The notes below the pieces were generated by a model. That model saw only the letters and a list, made by a program, of their open reading frames with translations, was not told the DNA's origin and did not search any database. Positions 1 to 6,614 of a stretch of 11,026 nt of DNA are shown piece by piece. How positions within the stretch are numbered: the stretch's first letter is position 1; the number at the start of each line of letters is the position of its first letter. Origin of the DNA: JACQAI01 sp035507915 (GTDB lineage Bacteria; Pseudomonadota; Alphaproteobacteria; Elsterales; Elsteraceae); the NCBI GenBank assembly GCA_035507915.1, contig DATJNS010000346.1, forward strand, positions 1 through 11,026, given 5' to 3'. The position numbers and the translations under genes were made by a program.

Positions 1-888
1 CCCGCCCTGTCCCGGCAGATCATGGAACTCGAGCAAGAGCTCGGGTTATCGCTCTTCGACCGGGTGGGCCGGAGGCTTCTGCTGACCGGCGAAGGCGCGC
101 AACTGATTGCTGGCTGCCGTGTCCTGCTCAATTGCGCAGGCGCGATCGCAGAACAGGCCCAACTGCTTCGTCACGGAGATGCTGGCGTCTTGAAGGTCGC
201 CGGCTCGCCGCAACACATCGAGAGCGTGTTGTCGGGCTTCCTGCACCGCTACGCGGAGCGTTTTCCCAAAGTGGAGGTACAGGTAACCGAGGGAACCCGC
301 AGCGAGATACTGGCGCTGCTCGAGCGCGGAGAAATCCACCTTGGCCAGAATCTGTTGCATGCCGTCAAGCTGGATGAACGCCACTTCGACAGTATCCCGC
401 TTGGCTCGGTGGAGCTGCTCGCGGTTTGTCACCCTTCGACGCCGCTCGGTCCCCGCCGCACGATCGAGGTCGCGCGCCTTGCCGGCTATCCGCTTCTTCT
501 GATGGATGGCGGATTCGGCTTCCGCCGTGCGTTCGATGCAGCGAGCCGAATGGCAGGCCTGAAACCGGTGATTAAGTTCGAGAGCCGAAATCCGCACACG
601 TTACTGGCACTTGCCGAAGCAGGACACGGCGTCGCGATCGTGCCTGCGCAGCTGCAATGCCACCGCTACCGACTAAGGATCGTCGGGCTGATGTTCCGGG
701 GCCGCGCGCTCAGAGAGCCCTTGACGATCTCCTGGGACAAGCGGCGTCCGTTGCCGCGTTTCGCAACGGAGTATTGCGCAATGCTGGCGTCCTACATGCG
801 TGAGACCTTTCCGGTGAGCCGGCCAACCGCACCGGGGGGCGCAATCGCCAAGCGAGCCGGTGCAGCTTCGCGCAGAACGGCGCGCTGA
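1..888 (+). CDS. LysR-family transcriptional regulator, 5' end cut by window
   Basis: DNA-binding transcriptional regulator of the LysR family; the effector and target genes cannot be read from the sequence. The frame is open from base 1 and reads ALSRQI before the first ATG at 22, so that ATG is internal and the true start lies upstream. The first visible residues are the end of the winged helix-turn-helix (SRQIMELEQELGLSLFDR, then LLLTGEG), the classic LysR signature. The rest is the linker helix and the two-lobed periplasmic-binding-protein-like effector domain, including the usual GHGVAIVPAQ stretch near residue 200 of the visible part. The last 20 or so residues (after YMRETFP) are Ala/Arg/Gly-rich and not typical of the family. 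LysR genes often lie divergent from their target, which here would be left of the window. Downstream sequence is scrap. Family call very secure; function unknown. Confidence 0.93.
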   Translation, partial: PALSRQIMELEQELGLSLFDRVGRRLLLTGEGAQLIAGCRVLLNCAGAIAEQAQLLRHGDAGVLKVAGSPQHIESVLSGFLHRYAERFPKVEVQVTEGTRSEILALLERGEIHLGQNLLHAVKLDERHFDSIPLGSVELLAVCHPSTPLGPRRTIEVARLAGYPLLLMDGGFGFRRAFDAASRMAGLKPVIKFESRNPHTLLALAEAGHGVAIVPAQLQCHRYRLRIVGLMFRGRALREPLTISWDKRRPLPRFATEYCAMLASYMRETFPVSRPTAPGGAIAKRAGAASRRTAR

Positions 889-1035
889 GGCGATTATGAT
901 GTGTGGTTTTCCACGCAGGGCGGGATCGTCTTCAAGCAAACCTACGTCACCGGCGATGCGACAATGGTTGCCCTCGATCCAGTCTGGACGCTGCTGGACG
1001 CCGAACACGCCGCACGAAAGTCCGTCGCGCGGTGA
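889..1035 (+). pseudogene. Start-less open frame, possible 3' remnant of an unrecognised gene
   Basis: Immediately after the LysR stop, in the same frame, a 48-codon stretch is open to a TGA. It begins GDYDVWFSTQGG and ends WTLLDAEHAARKSVAR. It has no ATG, GTG or TTG with a ribosome binding site at its beginning. About 73% of its third codon positions are G or C, and the amino-acid mix looks like an ordinary globular protein. The other frames here look less coding-like or carry stops. I do not recognise the family. It may be the C-terminal piece of a gene whose front was lost when the LysR end was joined here, or chance. Confidence 0.3.
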
Positions 1036-1145
1036 TTGTGGCGTTGACTGCGGGTCCTCGCAACCACCAAGCCGAAACTCCCTGACCAGGGGAGGGGCCA
1101 GCTCAAGCGTATAGCGAGTCTGAACGCGGAGTCCCCCTGGGTTCC

Positions 1146-1271
1146 TCATGCCAGTAAGGCTCGCTCGGGGTCTTCGATATTTTCCAGTATGACTGGAAGG
1201 GCGATCAGACGATCGCCCCAAAATCCAGTAGATCTCCGCTGATACTTGGGATCGTCGGGGCGTTGCCGCAT
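1146..1271 (-). CDS. Doubtful 41-aa ORF
   Basis: The minus strand has ATG at 1271, preceded by GAGG four bases upstream, and reads MRQRPDDPKYQRR to ERALLA before TGA. The stop overlaps the ATG of another open frame in an ATGA junction. The residue mix looks protein-like (a Trp, balanced charges, an aliphatic LIALPVIL run). However, only about half of its third codon positions are G or C, well below the clear genes in this window. It has no recognised domain. It may be a remnant, a small protein gene or chance; low certainty. Confidence 0.18.
   Translation of the reverse strand: MRQRPDDPKYQRRSTGFWGDRLIALPVILENIEDPERALLA
1182..1218. repeat. Two abutting perfect inverted repeats
   Basis: TTCCAGT (1182-1188) and ACTGGAA (1192-1198) form a 7-bp stem with a 3-base loop. 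The next base starts GGGCGATC (1199-1206), paired with GATCGCCC (1211-1218) as an 8-bp stem with a 4-base loop. Neither is followed by a T-run on either strand, so a simple intrinsic terminator is unlikely. They lie inside the doubtful 41-aa ORF. Confidence 0.55.
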
Positions 1272-1372
1272 CAAACCTCGGCCGCCCTCGTGTAAGGGTC
1301 GTGTTGCGCAGCCGCGCCTCGAGTCTTAAGATTATGTGGTGCACACGTCGCTATTGACCTAAAGCGGGTCTG

Positions 1373-1507
1373 CTAAGAGGCCGCTGGACTTTGCTCAGGC
1401 GAGGTTGAGGTTGCAGCCTTCTTGAGCTGCGCCCACGCGTCCTCCATGTTCCCGATGTTAAGCGAGCCGGTATGCAGGACTAAGTCGCGAGCGCTCTGCA
1501 ATACGGT
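1373..1507 (-). pseudogene. C-terminal tail of an unrecognised protein
   Basis: The minus-strand frame ending in TAG at 1373-1375 reads LVLHTGSLNIGNMEDAW, then AQLKKA and an Ala/Ser/Thr/Pro-rich tail. That is how many genuine C-termini look: a compact amphipathic stretch followed by a low-complexity tail. Upstream of about 1507 the same frame becomes antisense to the ThiE-like piece and loses that character, so the body of the gene is missing. The family is not recognised. The junction near 1508-1512 is probably where two broken genes were joined. Inference from residue style only. Confidence 0.27.
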
Positions 1508-1511
1508 CCCG

Positions 1512-1718
1512 GCGCTCGGCACCGCTGCGCTCGCCGACGTCGCACGGCGCGTCAGCATTCCCGTGATCGCGCTCGGCGGGAACGGCACGGCGAGCACGCC
1601 CGCGTGCATCGCGGCCGGCCCGATCGGCTTCGTCGTGATGGGCGAGCCGATGCGCGCCGCCGATCCGGCAGCGCTGGCGCGTGCCTTGCGCGCGGCAGTG
1701 GCGCCGTCCGCAGACTAG
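1512..1718 (+). pseudogene. 3' remnant of a thiamine-phosphate synthase (ThiE/TenI-like) gene
   Basis: The last 65 or so codons of this frame read like the C-terminal end of the ThiE TIM barrel. LADVARRVSIPVIALGG fits the helix plus beta-strand that ends in the phosphate-binding glycines. IAAGPIGFVVMGEPMRAADP fits the last strand, where ThiE has the pattern AAGadGvAvigai..a.dp. It ends ARALRAAV before TAG. ThiE joins the thiazole and pyrimidine halves of thiamine and is normally a little over 200 residues, so about two thirds is missing. The frame stays open upstream to 1422, but that part is not ThiE-like and is antisense to another broken tail. Its stop overlaps the stop of the convergent CHAT gene in a CTAG. 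The family call rests on motif memory; other TenI-like proteins are possible. Confidence 0.45.
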
Positions 1719-4603
1719 CGCTCGGTGCCGCCCTCGCCGACCACCACGAAGGGTGCCCACAGCATCGGGTGCGAGAATGGCACGGATGTGTCGTCGAGCA
1801 GCGCCAACTGCGAGCGCCGTAGCGCCTCGGCGCGGCCGAGCGTCGGCTCACGCTTGAGCGCGTCGAGCGCGCCCGTGGTCAGGCGCACCGCCGCCTGCGA
1901 GGCGACCGGCCAGTGCGACACCAGGAGCGCGCGGCTGCCGGCATAGAAGAACGCCTTGGCGAGCCCCGACAACCGGTCGGCGCCCGGCGTGCCGTCGCCC
2001 GACGCGGTGTTGCACGCGGACAGGATCACCCAGTCGGCGTTGAGCTTGAGCTGCGCGATCTCCGAGGCGGTCAGAAGCCCGTCGTTCTCGCGCGTCGGCT
2101 TGCTGGGCGGGCTCAGCACCAGCGCCGGCTCGGACTGATCCTGCAGCTCGTCGGCAACCAGCCCGTGCGTCGCGAACGCGAGCACGCGATATTGGTCGAG
2201 CTTGAGGGTCTTGAGCACGGCTTCCGAGGCGCGGTCGCGCAGATAGAGGGAGTCGGCGCCGGCGCCCTGGGATTCGGCGAGCGCGCGCAGCTCGTCGGCG
2301 GTCTCGGGCAGCGGCGGCAGCTTGCGGACCTCGTCGACGTCCGCCAACGCGCCGCGCAGGAACGCGACCGGATGCGCGCCCCGCGTCTCCCCCGCGGCAC
2401 CGCCGAGCGCCGGATCGCCGATACCGAGGAACGGCAACGGCGCGTGCGGGCGGCGCGCGAATTCCCGCAGCGCCCGCAATGACGACACCGACGGCAAGGT
2501 CGTGGTCGCGTACTGACGCGCCAGCCAGGCGGTCTTGCGATAGTCGAGCTTGGCGGGCGGCGGTTCGGTCACGAGCACGCCGATCGGCAGGCTCTGCAGC
2601 GCACCGTCGGGCACGATGAAGACGTGGCGGGCGCCCTCGATGTCGGCGGCAGCAGGGGCCAGGATCATCTGGTGCAGGGCGTACGCGCGCTTGACGTCGA
2701 ACGGTTTGAGATCGGGATTGAGCGCCGGGTCGAGCCGCTGCCGGAGCGCGCCGACCTCCTTGGCAAGCGCCGCGCCCTTCACTCGGAATTCGTAGAACGC
2801 GACGCGGTCGCGTCGCACCGCCCAGAGCCACGTCGTATCCGCGCTCGACAGATAGGCGAGCATCGCTTCGTCGGTGCCGAGTATCGCCTGCAGCTCGGCG
2901 AGCTTGACCGGTCGCGGGCTGCTGAGCTCGGCATATTGGGGAAACTCCTTGGCGATCCGCGCCTCGAGCGCCGTGAGCTTGTCGCCGAGCGATGCCTGCT
3001 CGAAGCGCGCGATTTTCTCGGCCGCGACGTCGCGCTCGGCGGGTGGCTTGCTGGCCGCCTCGACGATCCGTCCGTCGAGGCGTTGCCAGCGCTCCACGAG
3101 GTCCTGGCGCTCGCGCACCACGCCGGCGAGCGCATCGTTGCCTGCGGCGAAGCGCGCCGCCATGCCGGCGATCGCCTGGCCGGTCTTCGAGGCATGGACG
3201 AGCTGTGCCGTCTCGAATGATTCGGCGGCGAGCGCAGCCCTCTGCTCCGGCGCCGCCTCGCTCAGTTGATGGGCCAGATACACGCGCTGAAAGAAGAACC
3301 AGCGATAGCGCACATGCTCCGACTCGATCCCGGTGCCGCGTTGCTCGGCCTCCGACTCGCGATGGCGCTCCGCGGCGTCGGTCGCCAGCCGGCTTTGCTC
3401 GAGCGCGAGGTCGTAGCGCTTCTCGTCGTCGTAGAGGTACGCCAGGTTGACGCGCGCGGTGATGACGTTGAATGCGGTCGGTCCGTAGGCCGCCTCGCCG
3501 ATCGCGATCGACCGCTTGAAGGCAGCCTCCGCCTCCTGCGGGTGTTTCTGCGCTTCATAGATCAACGCCAGGGTGGTGTAGGTATCCATCAGCACGGGGT
3601 GATCCGGACCGAGCTGCTTCAACTGTATCGCCCGCGCGCGCTCCAAGAGCCGTTCGGCGTCGCCATAGCGCCGCTGCAGGCGGTAGATCTCGGCGAGGTT
3701 GGTCATGGTCTTGGCGACCATCGGGTTCTCTGGTCCGAACGCGCGCTCGCGGATCGCCAGCGCGCGTTGGATCAGCGGCTCGGCCTCCTTGGTCCGGCCG
3801 ATCTGGCGCAGTGTCCATCCCAGATTGTTGAGCGTGTTGGCCAAATCGGTGTTGTCCGGCCCTAGCAGCTTCTCTTCCACCGTCATGGCGCGCCGGTAGT
3901 AGGCCTCGGCATCGGCGGGGCGCCCCGCCAGCGCGTAGAGGACGGCCAGATTGTTGAGGATGCGGGCGAGCTGGATGCCCTCCGGTCCGGGGCGCGCCTC
4001 GAGGATGGCGAGCGCGCGCCGATAGAGCGGTTCGGCCTCGGCGAGCCGGCCCTGCCCGCGTATCGCAGTGGCGAGAACGTTGAGCGACGACACCACGGAG
4101 GGGTCGTTTGCTCCGAGCTTGGCCTCGCGGATCGCCAGGCTCCGTTGCGCCAAGGTTGCGGCCTCGGCGTGACGGCCGAGCTGGAGGACGGTCCAACCGA
4201 GCAAAGACAGGGCGCGCGCGACTGCCGGATCGTCCGGGCCGAGATGGGCCTCGCGGATCGTCAGGCAGCGCCGCAGCAGGCGCTCGGACTCCGCATAGTG
4301 CCCTTGGATCTGCTGGAGGTCGCCCAGGAACGAAAGGGCGGTGGCGACGTCGAGGTGGTCGGGTCCGAGCCGCTTCTCGCGCTCCGCCAGGACCTGGGTG
4401 ACGACGGTCGTCGCCTCGGCATAGCGACCGGCGCGTTTGAGCTCGTCGACCTGGCGGCCCAGTGCCGCATTCGACACGGGATCCGCGTCGGCAGCCACGG
4501 CGGGCGCGCCGGCGAGACCGACGAGGAACGCCAGAAGCAGGACCCGACCACGTCGGCCCTCCGAACCAGGCCCAGCGCCACGCAACCACCCCATGCATGC
4601 CAT
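1715..4603 (-). CDS. Exported TPR-CHAT protein (caspase-like protease domain)
   Basis: A 962-residue protein. Residues 1-37 form a Sec signal peptide: Arg-rich start, hydrophobic VLLLAFLVGLAG, cleavage at AVA-ADADP. Eight TPR units of the kinesin-light-chain type follow (about residues 45-400), whose LGPDHP-like linkers have Gly at 80, 122, 164, 206, 248, 290, 332 and 374, exactly 42 apart. Next comes a helical linker (about 400-600), then a C-terminal CHAT domain. The expected caspase-like dyad is present: His813 in FATHGL and Cys864 in VILSACNTASG, followed by GLAKAFFYAGSRALLVSHWPV, typical of CHAT. CHAT proteins are cysteine proteases or presumed proteases, with TPRs binding the substrate or a partner; the target here is unknown. 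Export would put it in the periplasm or beyond. I chose ATG 4603 because GGGAGGG lies 6 bases upstream. GTG 4642 (975 aa, AGGGAG 8 bases upstream) is the alternative and would bury the signal peptide. Confidence 0.93.
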   Translation of the reverse strand: MACMGWLRGAGPGSEGRRGRVLLLAFLVGLAGAPAVAADADPVSNAALGRQVDELKRAGRYAEATTVVTQVLAEREKRLGPDHLDVATALSFLGDLQQIQGHYAESERLLRRCLTIREAHLGPDDPAVARALSLLGWTVLQLGRHAEAATLAQRSLAIREAKLGANDPSVVSSLNVLATAIRGQGRLAEAEPLYRRALAILEARPGPEGIQLARILNNLAVLYALAGRPADAEAYYRRAMTVEEKLLGPDNTDLANTLNNLGWTLRQIGRTKEAEPLIQRALAIRERAFGPENPMVAKTMTNLAEIYRLQRRYGDAERLLERARAIQLKQLGPDHPVLMDTYTTLALIYEAQKHPQEAEAAFKRSIAIGEAAYGPTAFNVITARVNLAYLYDDEKRYDLALEQSRLATDAAERHRESEAEQRGTGIESEHVRYRWFFFQRVYLAHQLSEAAPEQRAALAAESFETAQLVHASKTGQAIAGMAARFAAGNDALAGVVRERQDLVERWQRLDGRIVEAASKPPAERDVAAEKIARFEQASLGDKLTALEARIAKEFPQYAELSSPRPVKLAELQAILGTDEAMLAYLSSADTTWLWAVRRDRVAFYEFRVKGAALAKEVGALRQRLDPALNPDLKPFDVKRAYALHQMILAPAAADIEGARHVFIVPDGALQSLPIGVLVTEPPPAKLDYRKTAWLARQYATTTLPSVSSLRALREFARRPHAPLPFLGIGDPALGGAAGETRGAHPVAFLRGALADVDEVRKLPPLPETADELRALAESQGAGADSLYLRDRASEAVLKTLKLDQYRVLAFATHGLVADELQDQSEPALVLSPPSKPTRENDGLLTASEIAQLKLNADWVILSACNTASGDGTPGADRLSGLAKAFFYAGSRALLVSHWPVASQAAVRLTTGALDALKREPTLGRAEALRRSQLALLDDTSVPFSHPMLWAPFVVVGEGGTER
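3482..4366 (-). repeat. Eight TPR linkers at a strict 126-bp period in the CHAT gene
   Basis: The glycine codons of the eight inter-repeat linkers run from 4366-4364 to 3484-3482 at exact 126-bp steps (42 codons) with no insertion or deletion. The units differ clearly in sequence, so this is protein-level repetition rather than a recent DNA duplication. Confidence 0.85.
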
Positions 4604-4609
4604 CGGTAG

Positions 4610-4616
4610 CCCTCCC
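4610..4616 (-). promoter_or_regulatory. Ribosome binding site deciding the CHAT start
   Basis: The minus strand reads GGGAGGG, then CTACCG, then ATG at 4603. This strong Shine-Dalgarno at 6-base spacing directly precedes a good signal peptide. It favours ATG 4603 over the in-frame GTG at 4642, which has its own weaker AGGGAG. Confidence 0.55.
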
Positions 4617-4782
4617 GCAGATGGCGCGTCCCGAGCGATCACGCCGCATTCTCCCTATTGCTCGGATTTTACCATCGTTTTGCGTTCGGCCGGGTGAACG
4701 GGATCACAGGGCGGCGCGCCCGTCGCCGACCATCACCAAGCGTGCGAGATTTTGAGATTGGCGTTCCGTTCACGTGCTCGGT

Positions 4783-5163
4783 TTACTTTTCCCGTGCCAG
4801 GTCGAAATCATAGTCGCAGGACGTCCCCGCGTACTTGGTCACCAACCGTCCGGAGGACAGATCCACCGGCATGCTTTTGCCCAGGATCTTCACCGTCCCC
4901 TTGCCGCCGGATGCGACCTTCCCGGTGATCGGTTGCTCGTCAACGCTGACCGTCCGGCTGCCGGTACGCTGAATCGTCCGCTTCGTGGTTCCGGTGACCA
5001 CATTGCGTGCGACCGTCACGTCCGCGCTGATCTCCGGGCATGTCTCGCGATAGGCTTTCGATTTGCCTTGAACCTTGCCGACATAATGGCCCTCGCCGAT
5101 TGCCCCCCAGGCACCCGACGTGACCATCAACGCCGTGACCAGAGCGAGTGCGTGATACCGCAT
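4783..5163 (-). CDS. Small secreted protein, unknown function
   Basis: A 126-residue protein of no family I recognise. Residues 1-20 are a signal peptide (MRYHALALVTALMVTSGAWG, cleavage near AWG-AIG). The mature part is basic, rich in Thr, Val, Gly and Lys, and looks beta-strand rich. It has only two cysteines, Cys42 and Cys116, which could form a disulfide after export. The ATG at 5163 has GAAGGA 8 bases upstream. A second ATG nine bases earlier (5172) nearly touches that site and is less likely. The 5' end lies 35 bp after the stop of the serine hydrolase gene, so the two are probably co-transcribed, and the CHAT gene follows about 180 bp on. It may be a partner or substrate of its neighbours; that is inference from position only. 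Confidence 0.75.
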   Translation of the reverse strand: MRYHALALVTALMVTSGAWGAIGEGHYVGKVQGKSKAYRETCPEISADVTVARNVVTGTTKRTIQRTGSRTVSVDEQPITGKVASGGKGTVKILGKSMPVDLSSGRLVTKYAGTSCDYDFDLAREK

Positions 5164-5198
5164 AGATCCCATCCTTCAATATCGGTCGTTTGAAGCGC

Positions 5199-6344
5199 TC
5201 AGGCGCGCCAGCGCGGGACGGTGCGAACCATGGCCCACATCAGCCGGTCGAGATCCTTGTCGAGCTGATCGCCGCGATGCCGCGTGTTGAGCAGGACGCA
5301 CCAGGTCAGGCCCGTATGGGCCCGTACCAGGAGCCCGGTTGTGCCCGGCAGATGGCCGGTGTGCCACCAATTCTTGCTGCGACTGATCCTCCAGCCTTTG
5401 GCATAGCTTTCGTTGACCTGCGATGGCGTTGTCATCACCACGATCGAGTCGCGACGCAGGATTGATGAAACGCCGCCCAGCGCGCTGGCGAACTGCGCGA
5501 TCGCCGCGGGTCGTGCGATCCAGCCGCCATGCGAATCCATGCGCGGCACGTTGAACGCATAGGGATCGTCCTTGCTACGTGCCTGATAGCGAACCTCGAG
5601 GGGCTTGCGGTCGGCCAGCGCACTGCCGCCGATCTCCAAGCCGCTCACGCCGACGCGTGCCAGAACGCTCTCTTGGACGAAGGCTGCGTAAGGCTGCTTT
5701 GTAAGTCTCTCTATGACGCGACCGAGCAGACAGTAGCCGAAATTGGAATAGGCGAAGCTGCCTCCGGGCGGCTTGACCAGCGGGCGCGTCTCCAGGGTGG
5801 TGGCGATCAAGGTCGCCTGATCGATCTCCCGCGACTGAAACATTGGATCCGTGGGGCCATTCGGCCAGGCGCCCACCGTATGAGTGAGCAGGTGCTCGAT
5901 CCGGATATCGCCCAGGTACGAGTCGGTCGGCACCGGCCCATAGTCGTTGCCGAGAACACCGTCGGCTCCGAACACTCGGTCGTCGAGCCGCAGCCTACCG
6001 GCCTCGATCAGCGTGAAGATGGTGACCGATGTAATCTGCTTGGAAATGCTGGCGATGCGAAAGCGGTAGGCTGGCGTGAGCGGTGTCCGCTCGATCGGAT
6101 CGGCAACGCCGAACGCGTCTTCGTGTAGGATGCGACCGTCCCGCGCGAACGCGATGCCGAGACCTGGCACCTCGTACCGGGCGATGAACCTTTTCGCGAG
6201 CCGTTCGATCTCGGCGCGTTCGAATGCCGCAATGAACTCGGGCTCCGCCTCGCGCCGTTGCGCATGGCCCGTCGACGTATTGCCCAGAACCGCGGTGAGG
6301 GTCGCTGCCATGCCGCGCATTACAAACCGTCGGCGATCGAGCAT
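5199..6344 (-). CDS. Serine hydrolase of the class C beta-lactamase fold, Tat-exported
   Basis: A 381-residue member of the beta-lactamase/penicillin-binding/esterase superfamily (S12-like, COG1680). The start ATG 6344 has GGAG 9 bases upstream; an in-frame GTG at 6359 is the alternative and shifts numbering by five. The N-terminus MLDRRRFVMRG plus a mild hydrophobic stretch ending GHAQ is a twin-arginine signal, so the enzyme is probably exported folded. Catalytic motifs counted from ATG 6344: Ser99-I-S-Lys102 (nucleophile and base), Tyr199-Ser-Asn201 in FAYSNFGYCLLG, and His328-Thr-Gly330 in place of the KTG box. HTG is common in esterase and peptidase branches, so a true antibiotic-degrading AmpC is unlikely; a D-amino-acid peptidase or esterase fits better. 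The substrate cannot be told. Co-directional with the small secreted protein 35 bp downstream. Confidence 0.9.
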   Translation of the reverse strand: MLDRRRFVMRGMAATLTAVLGNTSTGHAQRREAEPEFIAAFERAEIERLAKRFIARYEVPGLGIAFARDGRILHEDAFGVADPIERTPLTPAYRFRIASISKQITSVTIFTLIEAGRLRLDDRVFGADGVLGNDYGPVPTDSYLGDIRIEHLLTHTVGAWPNGPTDPMFQSREIDQATLIATTLETRPLVKPPGGSFAYSNFGYCLLGRVIERLTKQPYAAFVQESVLARVGVSGLEIGGSALADRKPLEVRYQARSKDDPYAFNVPRMDSHGGWIARPAAIAQFASALGGVSSILRRDSIVVMTTPSQVNESYAKGWRISRSKNWWHTGHLPGTTGLLVRAHTGLTWCVLLNTRHRGDQLDKDLDRLMWAMVRTVPRWRA

Positions 6345-6413
6345 GGTGATCGACTCCACTATCGGGCGCGTCTGGGAGCGGCGATGCGGGTCAGCCTCCG
6401 CAGGGCACGCTTT

Positions 6414-6575
6414 TCAAGTTCGAACGGCTCCCTGCGGGAGCCGGACCATAGCCTGGTCGGCGTTCGACCCGTGGACAAGCTGGGCGGCCTCGAACGCCTC
6501 GGCGGCCAGCGCGGCGCGCCGGTCCGGCGTTGCACATAGGGGCCAGGGGCCGGGGTGGATAAGCGACCTCGTCAT
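6414..6575 (-). pseudogene. Relic of a second TPR-CHAT gene (53-codon ORF)
   Basis: The minus strand has ATG at 6575 with AGGAG 5 bases upstream and a 53-codon frame to TGA. About 30 residues from residue 17 align without gaps to the linker of the CHAT protein (residues 452-481). The shared core is P..RAALAAE.FE.AQLVH.S, and my hand count is 18 of 30 identical. Neither the TPRs before this linker nor the CHAT domain after it is present, and after residue 47 similarity stops. This looks like a fragment of a divergent paralogue, not a copy of the neighbour. The good ribosome binding site means it might still be translated as a short peptide, but function is doubtful. It sits between the two hydrolase genes. 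Confidence 0.6.
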
Positions 6576-6614
6576 GTCAGCTCCTAACCCCAGAAGCGGA
6601 CATCGGTCGTCGTC

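Larger units (their letters stand above)
1036..1372. other. Gene-poor stretch with no convincing gene
   Basis: No frame here gives a recognisable protein. It holds one doubtful 41-codon minus-strand ORF and two adjacent inverted repeats, listed separately. A longer minus-strand frame runs through it from 1344 to 673, but it continues antisense through the LysR gene and its residues look like shadow translation. Composition is less GC-biased than in the flanking genes, which fits decayed or foreign sequence. Confidence 0.5.

Noticed and set aside
673..1344. A 223-codon minus-strand open frame across the LysR 3' end
   Set aside because: Most of it is antisense to the LysR gene and carries no recognisable motif; only short parts look protein-like.
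1848..2831. A 327-codon minus-strand open frame inside the CHAT gene
   Set aside because: It is a shifted-frame shadow of the GC-rich CHAT coding sequence: Arg/Ala/Gly-rich with no domain, while the overlapping frame has intact catalytic motifs.
3482..4366. 126-bp periodicity that might be a CRISPR-like or satellite array
   Set aside because: The period equals 42 codons and the units diverge as TPR protein repeats; there are no identical DNA repeats with unique spacers.
3555..4649. A 364-codon minus-strand open frame beginning with ATG at 4649
   Set aside because: It is Arg/Pro/Gly-rich and a frame-shifted reading of the TPR region. The true frame shows eight regular TPR linkers and a signal peptide.
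4643..4782. A TAAAAT -10-like box (4666-4671, minus strand) before the CHAT gene and a GC-rich palindrome nearby
   Set aside because: No acceptable -35 box lies at 16-18 bases, and the palindrome has no T-run, so neither a promoter nor a terminator can be supported.
5199..6344. The class-C-fold hydrolase as an antibiotic-resistance AmpC
   Set aside because: The third motif is HTG rather than KTG and the protein has a Tat signal; the superfamily contains many esterases and peptidases, so a resistance role is not supported.
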